Part shown: positions 35,046 through 44,539 of the stretch, piece by piece
How positions within the stretch are numbered: position 1 is the stretch's first letter
How the letters are laid out: each line of letters begins with the position of its first letter
Assembly (NCBI GenBank): GCA_947625485.1
Contig: CANQOP010000014.1
Coordinates: 1-60,643, forward strand
DNA: 60,643 nt
Direction: 5' to 3'
DNA from: an uncultured Clostridia bacterium
GTDB lineage: Bacteria; Bacillota; Clostridia; Oscillospirales; Acutalibacteraceae
Program-made: the position numbers and the translations under genes
Notes under the pieces: generated by a model
The model's database searches: none
The model's input: only the letters and a program-made list of their open reading frames with translations
What the model was told of the DNA's origin: nothing

Positions 35046-35753
35046 ATGAAAAAGTTACTTGTTTGTGAGGACGAGGCAGCAATTCGCGACTTTGTCGTAA
35101 TCAACCTGCAGCGCGCGGGATACGACGTTGTCGAGGCTGACAGCGGCGAGGCCGCACTCGCTAAGTACGAGGAAAACAACGGCGATTTTGACGTTGCTAT
35201 CCTCGATGTTATGCTCCCGGGTATAGACGGATTTCAGGTGTGCAAGGAGCTGAGAAGCCGAAACGGCGGGCTGGGAATAATTATGCTCTCCGCAAAAACT
35301 CAGGAAATGGACAAGGTAACGGGTCTTATGCTCGGCGCAGACGATTATGTTTCCAAGCCGTTTTCTCCGTCCGAGCTGCTCGCGAGGGTTGACTCGCTGT
35401 ACAGACGTGTTTCGCTCGCTCAGGCTAACGCCGAAAACAACTTCAAGGAAGAGCTGCACTCAGGCGACTTCACTTTAAACCTCAGAAACCGCGCTCTCTT
35501 AAAGAACGGTCAGACAATCGAGCTCACACAGGTCGAGTTCCAAATTATGGAATACTTTTTCTCAAATCCCGGCGAGACGCTTGACCGAACCGACATTCTG
35601 AGCCACGTTTGGGGCGACGCTTACGTCGGAGAGGAAAAGATTGTAGACGTTAATATCAGACGGCTGAGAATGAAGGTCGAGGATGAGCCGAGCAACCCTA
35701 GATACATAGTTACGGTATGGGGACTGGGCTACAAATGGGACGCTAACGGCTGA
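35046..35753 (+). CDS. OmpR/PhoB-family response regulator
   Basis: Two-domain regulator of 235 residues. The receiver has the acidic pair Glu8-Asp9, phosphoacceptor Asp54 in AILDVMLPG, and Lys104 in YVSKPF. The C-terminal winged helix follows, ending in GEEKIVDVNIRRLRMKVEDEPSNPRYIVTVWGLGYKW, the OmpR-type recognition helix and wing. ATG with CGGAGG upstream. The cognate kinase follows 43 bp later. PhoP/WalR-like in sequence, but the target genes cannot be told from this window. Confidence 0.94.
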   Translation: MKKLLVCEDEAAIRDFVVINLQRAGYDVVEADSGEAALAKYEENNGDFDVAILDVMLPGIDGFQVCKELRSRNGGLGIIMLSAKTQEMDKVTGLMLGADDYVSKPFSPSELLARVDSLYRRVSLAQANAENNFKEELHSGDFTLNLRNRALLKNGQTIELTQVEFQIMEYFFSNPGETLDRTDILSHVWGDAYVGEEKIVDVNIRRLRMKVEDEPSNPRYIVTVWGLGYKWDANG

Positions 35754-35796
35754 GCAGATTAAGGGCTTTTAAAAGCTTTTTCAGGAGGAAACGGGT

Positions 35797-37227
35797 TTGT
35801 TCAAGGGTATCACCAGACGGTGGATTTTAAGCACAATGCTTGTCATTTTTGTGATAATCACAATGATTGTGACGAGCTTAATATTTGCCGTTTCCTTTCT
35901 GTATAATAAGGAGGTCGAGCATACGCTCACGTCGGTCAGTGCTGAACTGAACGCTGTGTTTGATGATTATCAGACGGACAACTCCACCGCCTTTACTACG
36001 GCGGCGAGGGACTACGTGGAGGATTTTTCGCACAAAGAGCAGATGGAGGTTATGGTAATAAACTCCACCGGCAGAATCGTGCTCACCTCAACAGGCTTTT
36101 CCTATGACGAAAGCGAGGCTATGCCCGATTTTGAGGACGCTAAAAATGGTGAAAACGGTTCCGCGTTCTGGAAAGGAACGCTCGGCTCCGGAGAACAAGC
36201 CGAAAGCATTACGCGTATAATCACCAACAAAAACGGCTACGTTATCGGCGGAGTGCGCTATCTGGTATCCGTTACGGACGTCAACAGCCGCATTATTCTC
36301 ATCTCAGCTGCGCTTATTCTTGTAGGGCTGGCGGTTCTGGGACTGGTTTTCCTTACGGGTTCCTACTTTATCCGCTCGATTGTCACTCCCGTACGCGAGT
36401 TAAGCGAGGCGGCAAATAAAATCGCTCACGGCGATTTCTCCACCAAAATAGAAAAGCATAAGGACGATGAAATCGGCGAGCTGTGCGACGCCATTACCGA
36501 TATGGCTAAGGACTTAGAGGCTACCGAGCAGATGAAAAACGACTTTATCTCTCGCGTATCCCACGAGCTCAGAACTCCTCTTACGGCGATTAAGGGCTGG
36601 GCAGAAACAATGCAGATTTCGAGCCGCCGAAAGCTCGACCGCCGTACTTTCGACAAGGGTATGGATGTAATCATAAAAGAGAGCGGACGGCTTACGGGAA
36701 TAGTTGAGGAGCTTTTAGACTTCTCGCGCATACAGACGGGCAGAATGGTGCTGCTCAACGAAAAGCTCGATATTCTCGCGGAGCTTGACGAGGTTATATA
36801 TATGCTCAAGGACAGAGCGGTAAACGAGGGCAAGCACCTTATATATGACGAGCCTGAAGCAGTATTTCCCCCCGTTTACGGAGACAGAAACCGCCTAAAG
36901 CAGGTTTTTATTAACATAATCGACAACGCACTTAAATACACTCCCGAGAACGGAGTGGTCGCTATAGAAGTCAAGTACAACGAAGAATCCGACCCCGAAA
37001 ACATAACCATTATCGTGACGGACACGGGGTGTGGCATCTCGGCTGAGGACCTCCCCAAGGTCAAGGAGAAATTCTATAAGGCAAACCAGAAGGTAAACGG
37101 TTCGGGCATAGGTCTTGCCGTTGCGGACGAGATTATGCAGCTTCACAAGGGTACTCTCGACATCGAGTCGGGCGTAGGCGTAGGTACGACCGTAACGCTC
37201 AAGCTTCCGGTACTTTTAGAAAATTAA
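35797..37227 (+). CDS. Sensor histidine kinase
   Basis: Membrane-bound kinase of 476 residues. Two membrane segments (about 9-35 and 165-190) frame a 125-residue extracellular sensor with a PAS-like (sCACHE/PhoR type) look. HAMP follows (about 190-242), then HisKA with phosphoacceptor His256 in SRVSHELRTPLTAIKGW, and the HATPase domain with N box INIIDNALKYTP, G1 DTGCGIS and G2 GSGIGLAVA. TTG start with AGGAGG 8-9 bases upstream. PhoR/WalK-like; partner of the regulator just before it. Confidence 0.94.
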   Translation: MFKGITRRWILSTMLVIFVIITMIVTSLIFAVSFLYNKEVEHTLTSVSAELNAVFDDYQTDNSTAFTTAARDYVEDFSHKEQMEVMVINSTGRIVLTSTGFSYDESEAMPDFEDAKNGENGSAFWKGTLGSGEQAESITRIITNKNGYVIGGVRYLVSVTDVNSRIILISAALILVGLAVLGLVFLTGSYFIRSIVTPVRELSEAANKIAHGDFSTKIEKHKDDEIGELCDAITDMAKDLEATEQMKNDFISRVSHELRTPLTAIKGWAETMQISSRRKLDRRTFDKGMDVIIKESGRLTGIVEELLDFSRIQTGRMVLLNEKLDILAELDEVIYMLKDRAVNEGKHLIYDEPEAVFPPVYGDRNRLKQVFINIIDNALKYTPENGVVAIEVKYNEESDPENITIIVTDTGCGISAEDLPKVKEKFYKANQKVNGSGIGLAVADEIMQLHKGTLDIESGVGVGTTVTLKLPVLLEN

Positions 37228-37270
37228 TACGAGATTATATAATTTAAATAAACAGGAAGGTGTGAAATAA

Positions 37271-38266
37271 TTGGGGAAAACACAGACTAAGAAAATCACC
37301 TCTATCGGCGGAAGCGCTCTAATCGAGGGCATTATGATGCGCGGTCCAAAAAAAACGACCGTGGCTGTCCGCACAGGAGAGGATAGCATATATACAGAAG
37401 ACGTCCATATGAAGTTTCTCTCGGCGTCCCACAAATTCTGGAGACTTCCGTTCATAAGAGGCGTGTCGGGAATGATTGACAGTATGCGTCTGAGTTACAA
37501 GTGCCTTATGCTTTCGGCTGACAAAGCTCTTGAGGCGGGAGAAATCGAAGAGGAGGAGCCGAGCAGGCTTGAAAAGTGGCTCGACGACAAATTAGGCGAC
37601 AGGCTTATGAAAATTCTTATGGTTATCTCGACGTTGTTTGGCGTTGCGCTGGCTGTAGTGCTTTTCTTCTTTCTTCCCACTTGGATATTTAACCTGGTCG
37701 GTTTCTTCGTTCCCGCAATCAATAACGGCGGCGAGGAAGTGAGATTCTGGCAGTCGGTAGCCGAGGGAATATTAAAAATCGCGATTTTTCTCGGGTACAT
37801 TTTAATCGTGTCGCAGATGAGCGATATGAAACGCGTGTTTATGTATCACGGAGCGGAGCACAAGGCGATTTTCTGCTACGAAAACGAGCTTGAGCTCACG
37901 GTCGAGAACGTCAAAAAGCAGAGACGTTTTCATCCGCGCTGCGGCACAAGCTTTATTCTGCTTATGCTTCTCGTGGGAATAATCATCGGTCTTTTTATTC
38001 CGCATGCTCCGTTCGGGATAACGTGGCTGAGACCCGTTATAAAAATAGCGTTACTGCCGCTTACTATGGGAATCGGCTATGAGCTTATCAAAATGTGCGG
38101 CAAGCACGACAATGTTATTACAAGAATTATAGCTGCTCCCGGTCTCTGGGCGCAGAGAATTACGACAAGAGAGCCGGACGAGAGTATGTGCGAGGTTGCT
38201 ATCGCCGCAATTACCGCCGTAATCCCCGACGACGGCTCGGATATAGTGAAAAATGGTTGCTGTTAA
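37271..38266 (+). CDS. DUF1385 membrane protein
   Basis: Conserved Firmicute membrane protein (YqhQ type). The opening SIGGSALIEGIMMRGPKKTTVAVR and the core YHGAEHKAIFCYENELELTVENV and HPRCGTSFILL segments are diagnostic of the family; the conserved His and Cys could bind a metal. Four to five membrane segments lie between about 115 and 275. 331 residues from a TTG start with AGGAAGGTG upstream. It overlaps prmC by 14 bp, a common pairing. Molecular function is not established. Confidence 0.92.
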   Translation: MGKTQTKKITSIGGSALIEGIMMRGPKKTTVAVRTGEDSIYTEDVHMKFLSASHKFWRLPFIRGVSGMIDSMRLSYKCLMLSADKALEAGEIEEEEPSRLEKWLDDKLGDRLMKILMVISTLFGVALAVVLFFFLPTWIFNLVGFFVPAINNGGEEVRFWQSVAEGILKIAIFLGYILIVSQMSDMKRVFMYHGAEHKAIFCYENELELTVENVKKQRRFHPRCGTSFILLMLLVGIIIGLFIPHAPFGITWLRPVIKIALLPLTMGIGYELIKMCGKHDNVITRIIAAPGLWAQRITTREPDESMCEVAIAAITAVIPDDGSDIVKNGCC

Positions 38267-39101
38267 ATTTCTTTACGAAAAAGCAAAAACAGAATTTGAT
38301 AAGGCAGGAATTGACGATCCTGCCTTTAATTCTATGTGCCTTATAGAAAAGGTTTTCGGTGTTGACAAAAACGCCCTGATTGCGGGAACGCCTGTTGCAG
38401 ACGATGAAAAGGCGGTACAGTTCATCACTCTGGTCGGGCGCAGGCTCAGCGGAGAGCCTCTGCAATACCTGCTCGGTCAGTGGGAATTCTACGGCTATCC
38501 GCTCAAGGTGGGCGACGGCGTGCTCATTCCGCGCGACGATACCGAGGTACTGCTTAGAGACTGTCTAAAGCTGCTCGAAAACAAGCCAAAGTCTAAGGTG
38601 CTCGACCTTTGCAGCGGAAGCGGCGCGCTCGCAATCACTATCGCCAAGGAGCGCGATGTGGAAATGACCGCCGTGGAAATATCGCCGAAAGCCCTGCCCT
38701 ATCTTGTGCGAAATATAGCCCTTAATAACGCAAAAGTAAAGGTCATACGCGGAGATGTTTTTAAGTGTATGGACAAATTTACGGACGGATACTTCGACCT
38801 TATCCTCTCCAATCCCCCGTATATAAAAAGCGGCGATATTGACGGACTGCAAAAGGAAATATCCTTTGAGCCGAGGCTCGCGCTCGACGGCGGCGAGGAT
38901 GGGTATGATTTCTACCGTCATATTACCAAAGCGTGGAAATATAAGCTCAGGGACGGCGGAACGCTCGCGCTAGAGCTCGGAGAGGGACAGTACGACGCTG
39001 TTTGTGAAATGATGAAAAACGAGGGTTTTTCAAATATCGCAGGAAGTCTTGATTTAGGCAGTATTCAGAGGTCAATTTATGGTACTTTGAACGTGAAATA
39101 G
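38253..39101 (+). CDS. prmC: Release factor glutamine methyltransferase PrmC
   Basis: N5-methylates the GGQ glutamine of RF1 and RF2. The N-terminal helical domain is followed by the SAM site LDLCSGSGALAI (about 117-128) and the catalytic NPPY (187-190), with the family's later EPRLALDGGEDG motif. 282 residues. ATG overlaps the DUF1385 gene in a different frame. In many Firmicutes DUF1385, prmC and prfA form one cluster; prfA is not next to it here, because recA follows. Confidence 0.95.
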   Translation: MVAVKFLYEKAKTEFDKAGIDDPAFNSMCLIEKVFGVDKNALIAGTPVADDEKAVQFITLVGRRLSGEPLQYLLGQWEFYGYPLKVGDGVLIPRDDTEVLLRDCLKLLENKPKSKVLDLCSGSGALAITIAKERDVEMTAVEISPKALPYLVRNIALNNAKVKVIRGDVFKCMDKFTDGYFDLILSNPPYIKSGDIDGLQKEISFEPRLALDGGEDGYDFYRHITKAWKYKLRDGGTLALELGEGQYDAVCEMMKNEGFSNIAGSLDLGSIQRSIYGTLNVK

Positions 39102-39133
39102 AAATTTTGTTCGCGTTTTGTGCGTTATTTATA

Positions 39134-39162
39134 TTGATTTTTAAATAATGATATTTTATAAT
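39134..39162 (+). promoter_or_regulatory. Sigma-A promoter of recA
   Basis: TTGATT (39134-39139), 17-base spacer, TATAAT (39157-39162). I looked for a Gram-positive LexA box (CGAAC-N4-GTTCG type) around it and saw none. Confidence 0.75.
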
Positions 39163-39247
39163 ATTTAAGGTTACAGGCCGCAATTTGTCGAAAAGATAAA
39201 AGTGGCTGAAAGCAGTAATATTTTTCTGTACTCAGGAGGTATATGAA

Positions 39248-40348
39248 ATGGCAGTAGATAAAGCTAAAGCGCTCGAAACAGCGCTCGGACAGATTGAAAA
39301 GCAGTTCGGCAAAGGCGCGGTTATGCGCCTCGGTCAGAACGCACATATGAATGTCGAGCACATCTCCACGGGCTCGCTCTCTTTGGACATCGCTCTCGGT
39401 ATCGGCGGACTTCCGCGCGGCAGGATTGTAGAAATCTACGGACCTGAATCCTCGGGTAAAACAACCCTCTCTCTCCACTGTATAGCGGAAGGGCAGAAAA
39501 ACGGAGGAAACGTCGCATTTATTGACGTTGAGCACGCTCTGGACCCGACCTACGCCGAGGCTCTCGGCGTTGACGTCGACTCACTCCTTGTTTCCCAGCC
39601 CGACACGGGCGAGGACGCACTCGAAATCGCTGAGGCTCTTATCCGCTCGGGCGCTATCGACGTTATTGTAATCGACTCCGTTGCGGCTCTCGTTCCCAAA
39701 GCTGAGATTGAGGGAGAAATGGGCGACAGCCACGTCGGTCTGCATGCACGGCTTATGTCGCAGGCGTTAAGAAAGCTTGCGGGCGCTATAAACAAGAGCA
39801 ACTGCGTAGCTATCTTTATAAACCAGCTTCGCGAGAAAGTCGGCGTTGTATACGGCAACCCTGAGGTTACGACAGGCGGCCGCGCGCTCAAGTTCTACAG
39901 CTCCGTGCGCATAGACGTGAGACGCGTCGAAACCCTCAAGCAGGGCGGCGAGATGATAGGCAACCGCACCAGAGCAAAGGTAGTGAAAAACAAAATTGCT
40001 CCTCCGTTTAAGGAAGCGGAATTTGACATTATGTACGGTAAGGGAATCAGCCGTATAGGCGAGCTCGTTGACCTAGCGGTAAAGGCTGACGTTATCCAGA
40101 AGGCGGGCGCGTGGTTCAGTTACAACGGCGAACGTCTCGGACAGGGGCGTGAGAACGTAAAGGAGCTCCTTTCCAACAACGAAGAGCTTGCTCAGAAAAT
40201 TGAAAAAGAGCTCTGGGACAACATTGGCAAGCTCTCTTCCAAGAAAACAGCCGCGTCAAAGGCAAAGCCCGTCTCCAAAAGCTCCGATGACGAAAAAACC
40301 GCTGCGAGAGCTAAAAAGGCAAGTATTGACGTTCTCGTCGAAGAATAA
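39248..40348 (+). CDS. recA: Recombinase RecA
   Basis: DNA-strand-exchange ATPase central to recombination and the SOS response. Walker A GPESSGKT (65-72), Walker [12 protein letters not shown]1/L2 DNA-binding loops ([19 protein letters not shown]) and the C-terminal domain are all typical. 366 residues with a Lys/Ala/Ser-rich extension near the end ([15 protein letters not shown]). ATG with AGGAGG upstream. Its stop overlaps the recX start by one base (TAATG), so the inhibitor is made in proportion. Confidence 0.98.
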   Translation: MAVDKAKALETALGQIEKQFGKGAVMRLGQNAHMNVEHISTGSLSLDIALGIGGLPRGRIVEIYGPESSGKTTLSLHCIAEGQKNGGNVAFIDVEHALDPTYAEALGVDVDSLLVSQPDTGEDALEIAEALIRSGAIDVIVIDSVAALVPKAEIEGEMGDSHVGLHARLMSQALRKLAGAINKSNCVAIFINQLREKVGVVYGNPEVTTGGRALKFYSSVRIDVRRVETLKQGGEMIGNRTRAKVVKNKIAPPFKEAEFDIMYGKGISRIGELVDLAVKADVIQKAGAWFSYNGERLGQGRENVKELLSNNEELAQKIEKELWDNIGKLSSKKTAASKAKPVSKSSDDEKTAARAKKASIDVLVEE

Positions 40349-40962
40349 TGATTATTACGGACGTTGTACCAAAGCGCAGAAAACTGTCCGCGCTTTATAT
40401 TGACGGCGAATTTGCGCTGAAAATCGACACGGAGGCGTTCCTCTCGAGCCGCTTTAAAATCGGCGAAGAGATTACGGACGAGGAGCTTAAAGAGCTTATC
40501 GAAGCCTCTAACGAAAAGCGCGCGAAGGAAAAGGCGCTGTGGCTTATCTCCTACCGCGATCACAGCAAAAAGGAGCTTGAAGATAAGCTGCGCCGCGACT
40601 CCGACGAGGAATCCGCTCACAAGGCGGTCGAGCGTATGGAGGAGCTGGGTCTTATTGATGACGAAAAGTATGCGCGCCGCTACGCCGAGGAGCTTATTAA
40701 TGTAAAGCATTTCTCCGTGCGCGCGGCGCGGTATAAGCTCACTGAGAAAGGGATTGACCGCGAGCTTGCGGACGAAATTCTCGGAAAGTTAGACCCCGAC
40801 CCGAGAGAACATATTGCGATTATACTAGAAAGAAAATACAGAAATTCAATCACCGACGAAAAAGTCAGACGGCGGGCTGTCGCCGCTTTGCAGCGTATGG
40901 GCTACGGCTGGAGCGACATAAACGCCGTTATAGGTGAGTACATAGAGGACGATACACTATGA
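40348..40962 (+). CDS. recX: RecA regulator RecX
   Basis: Small helical protein that binds RecA filaments and modulates their activity. The 204 residues comprise tandem three-helix RecX repeats, seen in YRDHSKKELEDKLRR and ELGLIDDEKYARRYAEELI, then further repeats to the end. An N-terminal about 45-residue beta segment (RRKLSALYIDGEFALKID) is typical of the Firmicute form. It overlaps recA (TAATG) and rimO (ATGA). Confidence 0.92.
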   Translation: MIITDVVPKRRKLSALYIDGEFALKIDTEAFLSSRFKIGEEITDEELKELIEASNEKRAKEKALWLISYRDHSKKELEDKLRRDSDEESAHKAVERMEELGLIDDEKYARRYAEELINVKHFSVRAARYKLTEKGIDRELADEILGKLDPDPREHIAIILERKYRNSITDEKVRRRAVAALQRMGYGWSDINAVIGEYIEDDTL

Positions 40963-42287
40963 AATATAAGGTGGGAATAGTATCCCTCGGCTGCGCCAAA
41001 AATCAGGTTGACGCCGAAATGCTTCTTGCAAAGCTGAATGAAAATCATTTTGAGATAGTTGAGGACGTCGCGTTTTCGGACGCGGCTATCATCAACACCT
41101 GCTCTTTCATTGAACCTGCAAAGCAGGAAAGCATTGAGGAAATCCTCGAGCTTGCAAAGCTAAAGGACGAGGGCAAAATCAAATGCCTTATCGTTACGGG
41201 CTGTCTTGCAGAGCGTTACAAGGACGACGTTATGAAGGAGCTGCCCGAGGTTGACGCAGTTGTCGGTATTGGGGCGAACGACCTAATCGCGGAGATTATC
41301 ACAAAAGCTCTCCTCGGCGAAAAGCAGAATATCTTCCCTCCGAAAGAAAATTTACCCCTTGAGGGAAAGAGAATCCAGAGCACACCTCAGCACCTCGCGT
41401 ATTTGAAAATTGCCGAGGGCTGTGACAACCACTGTACTTATTGCGCAATTCCGATGATACGCGGAAAATACCGCAGCCGCACCATAGAAAACCTCGTTAA
41501 AGAGGCGCAGTGGCTTTCTGACGGCGGCGTGCGCGAGCTTGTTGTTATCGCTCAGGATACCACCTACTACGGCACCGATATTTACGGAAAGCCTATGCTT
41601 GCCGAACTGCTTAAAAAGCTCTGTAAAATTGAAAAACTGCGCTGGATACGCGTGCTGTACTGCTACCCCGAAAGGATAACCGACGAGCTAATTGACGTTA
41701 TCGCGAGCGAGGATAAAATCGTTAAATACCTCGATTTACCGCTCCAGCACTGCAACAGGGAGCTTTTAAGGTTAATGAACCGCAAGGGCGACGTCGAATA
41801 CCTGACGAAATTGCTGAATAAACTTAGAGATAGAATACCCGGTCTTACGCTCCGCTCGACATTTATCACGGGCTTTCCGGGCGAAACTGAGGAGCAGTTC
41901 GAGCAGCTCGCCCGTTTTGCGAAGGATATTCGTTTTCACCGCCTGGGCTGTTTTCCATACTCGCAGGAGGAAAACACTCCCGCGGCAAAGCTGCCTGACC
42001 AGATTCCCGACGACGTAAAACAAAAGCGCGCCGAAATCATTATGGAACAGCAGCAGCTCATTATGGAGGAATACGCAGAGCAGTCAATCGGGAACGAGGT
42101 CGAGGTGCTCGTTGAGGGCTTCGACAAGTATGCCGAGTGCTTCTTCGGCAGGACTTGTGCCGACTGTCCCGAGGTTGACGGCAGCATTTTCTTTACATCA
42201 AGCGGACTTAAACCGCAGGTCGGCAGTTTTGTAAAAGTCAGAATAACCGACACAATAGGCATTGACCCTGTGGGCGAAATGGTATAA
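40959..42287 (+). CDS. rimO: Ribosomal protein S12 methylthiotransferase RimO
   Basis: Radical-SAM enzyme that methylthiolates Asp88 of ribosomal protein S12. An N-terminal UPF0004 domain has its three Cys ligands (GCAKNQ, NTCSFI, TGCLAE), the radical-SAM cluster motif is CDNHCTYC, and a TRAM domain ends the protein. The GCAKNQVDAE start and the ENTPAA segment favour RimO over MiaB. 442 residues. Four-base overlap with recX. An rRNA/tRNA-modification gene after recA-recX and before pgsA is a frequent order in clostridia. Confidence 0.94.
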   Translation: MKYKVGIVSLGCAKNQVDAEMLLAKLNENHFEIVEDVAFSDAAIINTCSFIEPAKQESIEEILELAKLKDEGKIKCLIVTGCLAERYKDDVMKELPEVDAVVGIGANDLIAEIITKALLGEKQNIFPPKENLPLEGKRIQSTPQHLAYLKIAEGCDNHCTYCAIPMIRGKYRSRTIENLVKEAQWLSDGGVRELVVIAQDTTYYGTDIYGKPMLAELLKKLCKIEKLRWIRVLYCYPERITDELIDVIASEDKIVKYLDLPLQHCNRELLRLMNRKGDVEYLTKLLNKLRDRIPGLTLRSTFITGFPGETEEQFEQLARFAKDIRFHRLGCFPYSQEENTPAAKLPDQIPDDVKQKRAEIIMEQQQLIMEEYAEQSIGNEVEVLVEGFDKYAECFFGRTCADCPEVDGSIFFTSSGLKPQVGSFVKVRITDTIGIDPVGEMV

Positions 42288-42343
42288 AATAGATATTCGG
42301 GCTGTTTATACGGCTCAATACCGACTTAAAAGGCATTGATTAT

Positions 42344-42937
42344 ATGAATTTACCAAACAAACTGACTCTGCTTAGGATTATCCTCGTACCGTTTATGATA
42401 GCTGCGATACTGATAAATTTTCCGTGCCACTACCTCGTAGCGCTCGCCGTGTTCGGAGTTGCGAGCCTTACTGATATGTTCGACGGGAAAATCGCGCGCA
42501 GCCGAGGTATGGTCACTAATTTCGGCAAGTTCAGCGATCCGCTCGCTGACAAAATACTCGTAATATCGGCTCTCGTGTGCTTTGTGCAGTGCGGAATGTG
42601 CGACAGTCTTATCGTTATCGTAACGCTGTTTCGCGAGTTTGCCGTTATGTCAGTGCGCCTCCTTGCGGCGAGCGAAGGCAAGGTCGTCGCCGCGAATATA
42701 TGGGGAAAGGTTAAGACCGTTACACAGATTATTGCAATCATACTGATTTTCACCTTGCAGTTTGTTTTTGAAATTATGAAAACAGGAGTTATTCCGATTG
42801 AACCCGACGGCATTATTATCGCCGAAAATATCTTCTATTTAATCGGAGAGGTCGCGCTGTGGATTTCGACTGTATTCTGCATTATATCGGGCGTGATTTA
42901 CCTGTACGACAACAGAAAGTTTATAAGCGAGAAATGA
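42344..42937 (+). CDS. pgsA: CDP-diacylglycerol-glycerol-3-phosphate 3-phosphatidyltransferase PgsA
   Basis: Membrane enzyme making phosphatidylglycerol phosphate. The CDP-alcohol phosphotransferase signature D-x2-DG-x2-AR-x8-G-x3-D-x3-D is complete in DMFDGKIARSRGMVTNFGKFSDPLAD (read as two overlapping halves, about residues 46-70). Five to six membrane segments. 197 residues. Weak ribosome site AAAAGG before the ATG. It lies between rimO and cysS, close to recA, as in many Firmicutes. Confidence 0.93.
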   Translation: MNLPNKLTLLRIILVPFMIAAILINFPCHYLVALAVFGVASLTDMFDGKIARSRGMVTNFGKFSDPLADKILVISALVCFVQCGMCDSLIVIVTLFREFAVMSVRLLAASEGKVVAANIWGKVKTVTQIIAIILIFTLQFVFEIMKTGVIPIEPDGIIIAENIFYLIGEVALWISTVFCIISGVIYLYDNRKFISEK

Positions 42938-42946
42938 GGCGTTTGA

Positions 42947-44341
42947 ATGTATTTATATAACACATTGGGACAGAAGAAAACGGAGTTCGTTCCGCACGAC
43001 GGAAACAAAGTCAATATGTATACCTGCGGACCTACCGTGTACCATTTTGCGCATATCGGCAATCTGCGCACATACATAATGGAGGACGTTCTCGAAAAGT
43101 ATCTGCGCTACTCAGGCTATGATGTTACGCGAGTAATGAACATCACCGACGTGGGTCACCTCACCTCGGACGCGGACACGGGCGACGACAAAATGCTTCA
43201 GGGCGCTAAGCGCGAGCACAAGACCGTTATGGAAATTGCAAAATACTACACGGACGCGTTTTTTGCCGACTGTAAAAAGCTTAATATTAAAATTCCCGAC
43301 GTGGTCGAGCCTGCGACAAACTGCATCGGCGACTTTATCAATATGGTTTCCGCGCTGATTGACAAGGGCTACGCGTACCTTGCGGGCGGAAACGTTTACT
43401 TCGATACTTCAAAGCTCGATAACTACTATGTCTTCGGAAATATGAACGCTGATGACCTTGAGGTCGGCGTGAGAGAGGACGTTACGGACGACGAAAACAA
43501 GCGCAATAAAACCGACTTCGTTCTTTGGTTTACCAAATCGAAATTTGAGGACCAGGCGCTCAAGTGGGAGAGTCCGTGGGGCGTGGGCTACCCGGGCTGG
43601 CATATTGAGTGCTCGGCTATAAGCATTAAGCATCTCGGCGAATACCTCGACATTCACTGCGGCGGCGTGGACAACGCGTTCCCTCACCACACCAACGAAA
43701 TCGCTCAGAGCGAAGCTTTCCTCGGTCACAAGTGGTGCAACTACTGGTTTCACGTCCTGCACCTCAACGACGCGCGCGGCAAAATGAGCAAGTCGAGCGG
43801 AGAGTTCCTCACCGTCTCGCTTCTCGAGGAAAAAGGATACAATCCGCTCGTCTACAGAATGTTCTGCCTCCAGAGCCACTACAGAAAACCGCTGACCTTC
43901 TCATACGACAGTCTCGACAACACTGCGAAGTCCTACGATAAGCTTATTAAGCGTATCTCTGCGTTAAACCATGACGGAGAGACAGACAGAGAGAAAGCAA
44001 AGGAGCTAGATAAAAAGTTTTTCGAGGCACTCGATAACGACCTCAACACCTCGCTCGGTCTCACGGCTGTTTATGACGTACTCAAGGCGGATGTAAACGA
44101 TTCAACCAAACTTTACCTTATTGAAAAGTTTGACAAGGTTCTCGGTCTAGACCTCGTTCAGGCAGAGAATACCGAAGAAAACGACCTCGACGCTGAGATA
44201 AAGGAATTTATCGAAAAGCGTCAGAAAGCACGCGCGAACAAGGACTGGGCTACCGCCGACAAAATCCGTGACGAGCTGCTTAAAAAAAACATAAAGCTTA
44301 TCGACACTCCCGACGGAGTTAAATGGGAGCTTATTAATTAA
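42947..44341 (+). CDS. cysS: Cysteinyl-tRNA synthetase
   Basis: Class I aminoacyl-tRNA synthetase, active as a monomer with a zinc ion that selects cysteine. The HIGH-type motif is in FAHIGNLRTY, KMSKS in GKMSKSSGEF, and the zinc ligands in YTCGPTVY, IECSA and HTNEIAQSE. The C-terminal anticodon-binding region ends with the family's short domain (LIDTPDGVKWEL). 464 residues. ATG with GAGGCG upstream, 9 bp behind pgsA. No T-box leader could fit in this gap, so it depends on the upstream transcript. Confidence 0.97.
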   Translation: MYLYNTLGQKKTEFVPHDGNKVNMYTCGPTVYHFAHIGNLRTYIMEDVLEKYLRYSGYDVTRVMNITDVGHLTSDADTGDDKMLQGAKREHKTVMEIAKYYTDAFFADCKKLNIKIPDVVEPATNCIGDFINMVSALIDKGYAYLAGGNVYFDTSKLDNYYVFGNMNADDLEVGVREDVTDDENKRNKTDFVLWFTKSKFEDQALKWESPWGVGYPGWHIECSAISIKHLGEYLDIHCGGVDNAFPHHTNEIAQSEAFLGHKWCNYWFHVLHLNDARGKMSKSSGEFLTVSLLEEKGYNPLVYRMFCLQSHYRKPLTFSYDSLDNTAKSYDKLIKRISALNHDGETDREKAKELDKKFFEALDNDLNTSLGLTAVYDVLKADVNDSTKLYLIEKFDKVLGLDLVQAENTEENDLDAEIKEFIEKRQKARANKDWATADKIRDELLKKNIKLIDTPDGVKWELIN

Positions 44342-44451
44342 AACATTAATTAAAACATAAAAACGTATCTTTTCCCTTTATTTACCTCCCGCGAGTGCGT
44401 ACGCTAATGGCACATGTCGAATATAATGCAAATAAGCACATAAAATGAAAG

Positions 44452-44477
44452 GCTGTCTTATAATAAGACAGCTTTTT
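44452..44477 (+). terminator. Terminator behind cysS
   Basis: GCTGTCTTA (44452-44460), loop TAA, TAAGACAGC (44464-44472), then TTTTTG. It lies 110 bp after cysS; the space between holds no gene. Confidence 0.85.
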
Positions 44478-44539
44478 GCGCTCTTTATACAGTCATAACT
44501 ATACCCATCTTCACATACAATTTATCGAAGGTGATAGAT

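Noticed and set aside
44342..44451. Riboswitch or T-box downstream of cysS, before the deacetylase gene
   Set aside because: No T-box or known riboswitch features seen; the only structure is an ordinary terminator behind cysS.
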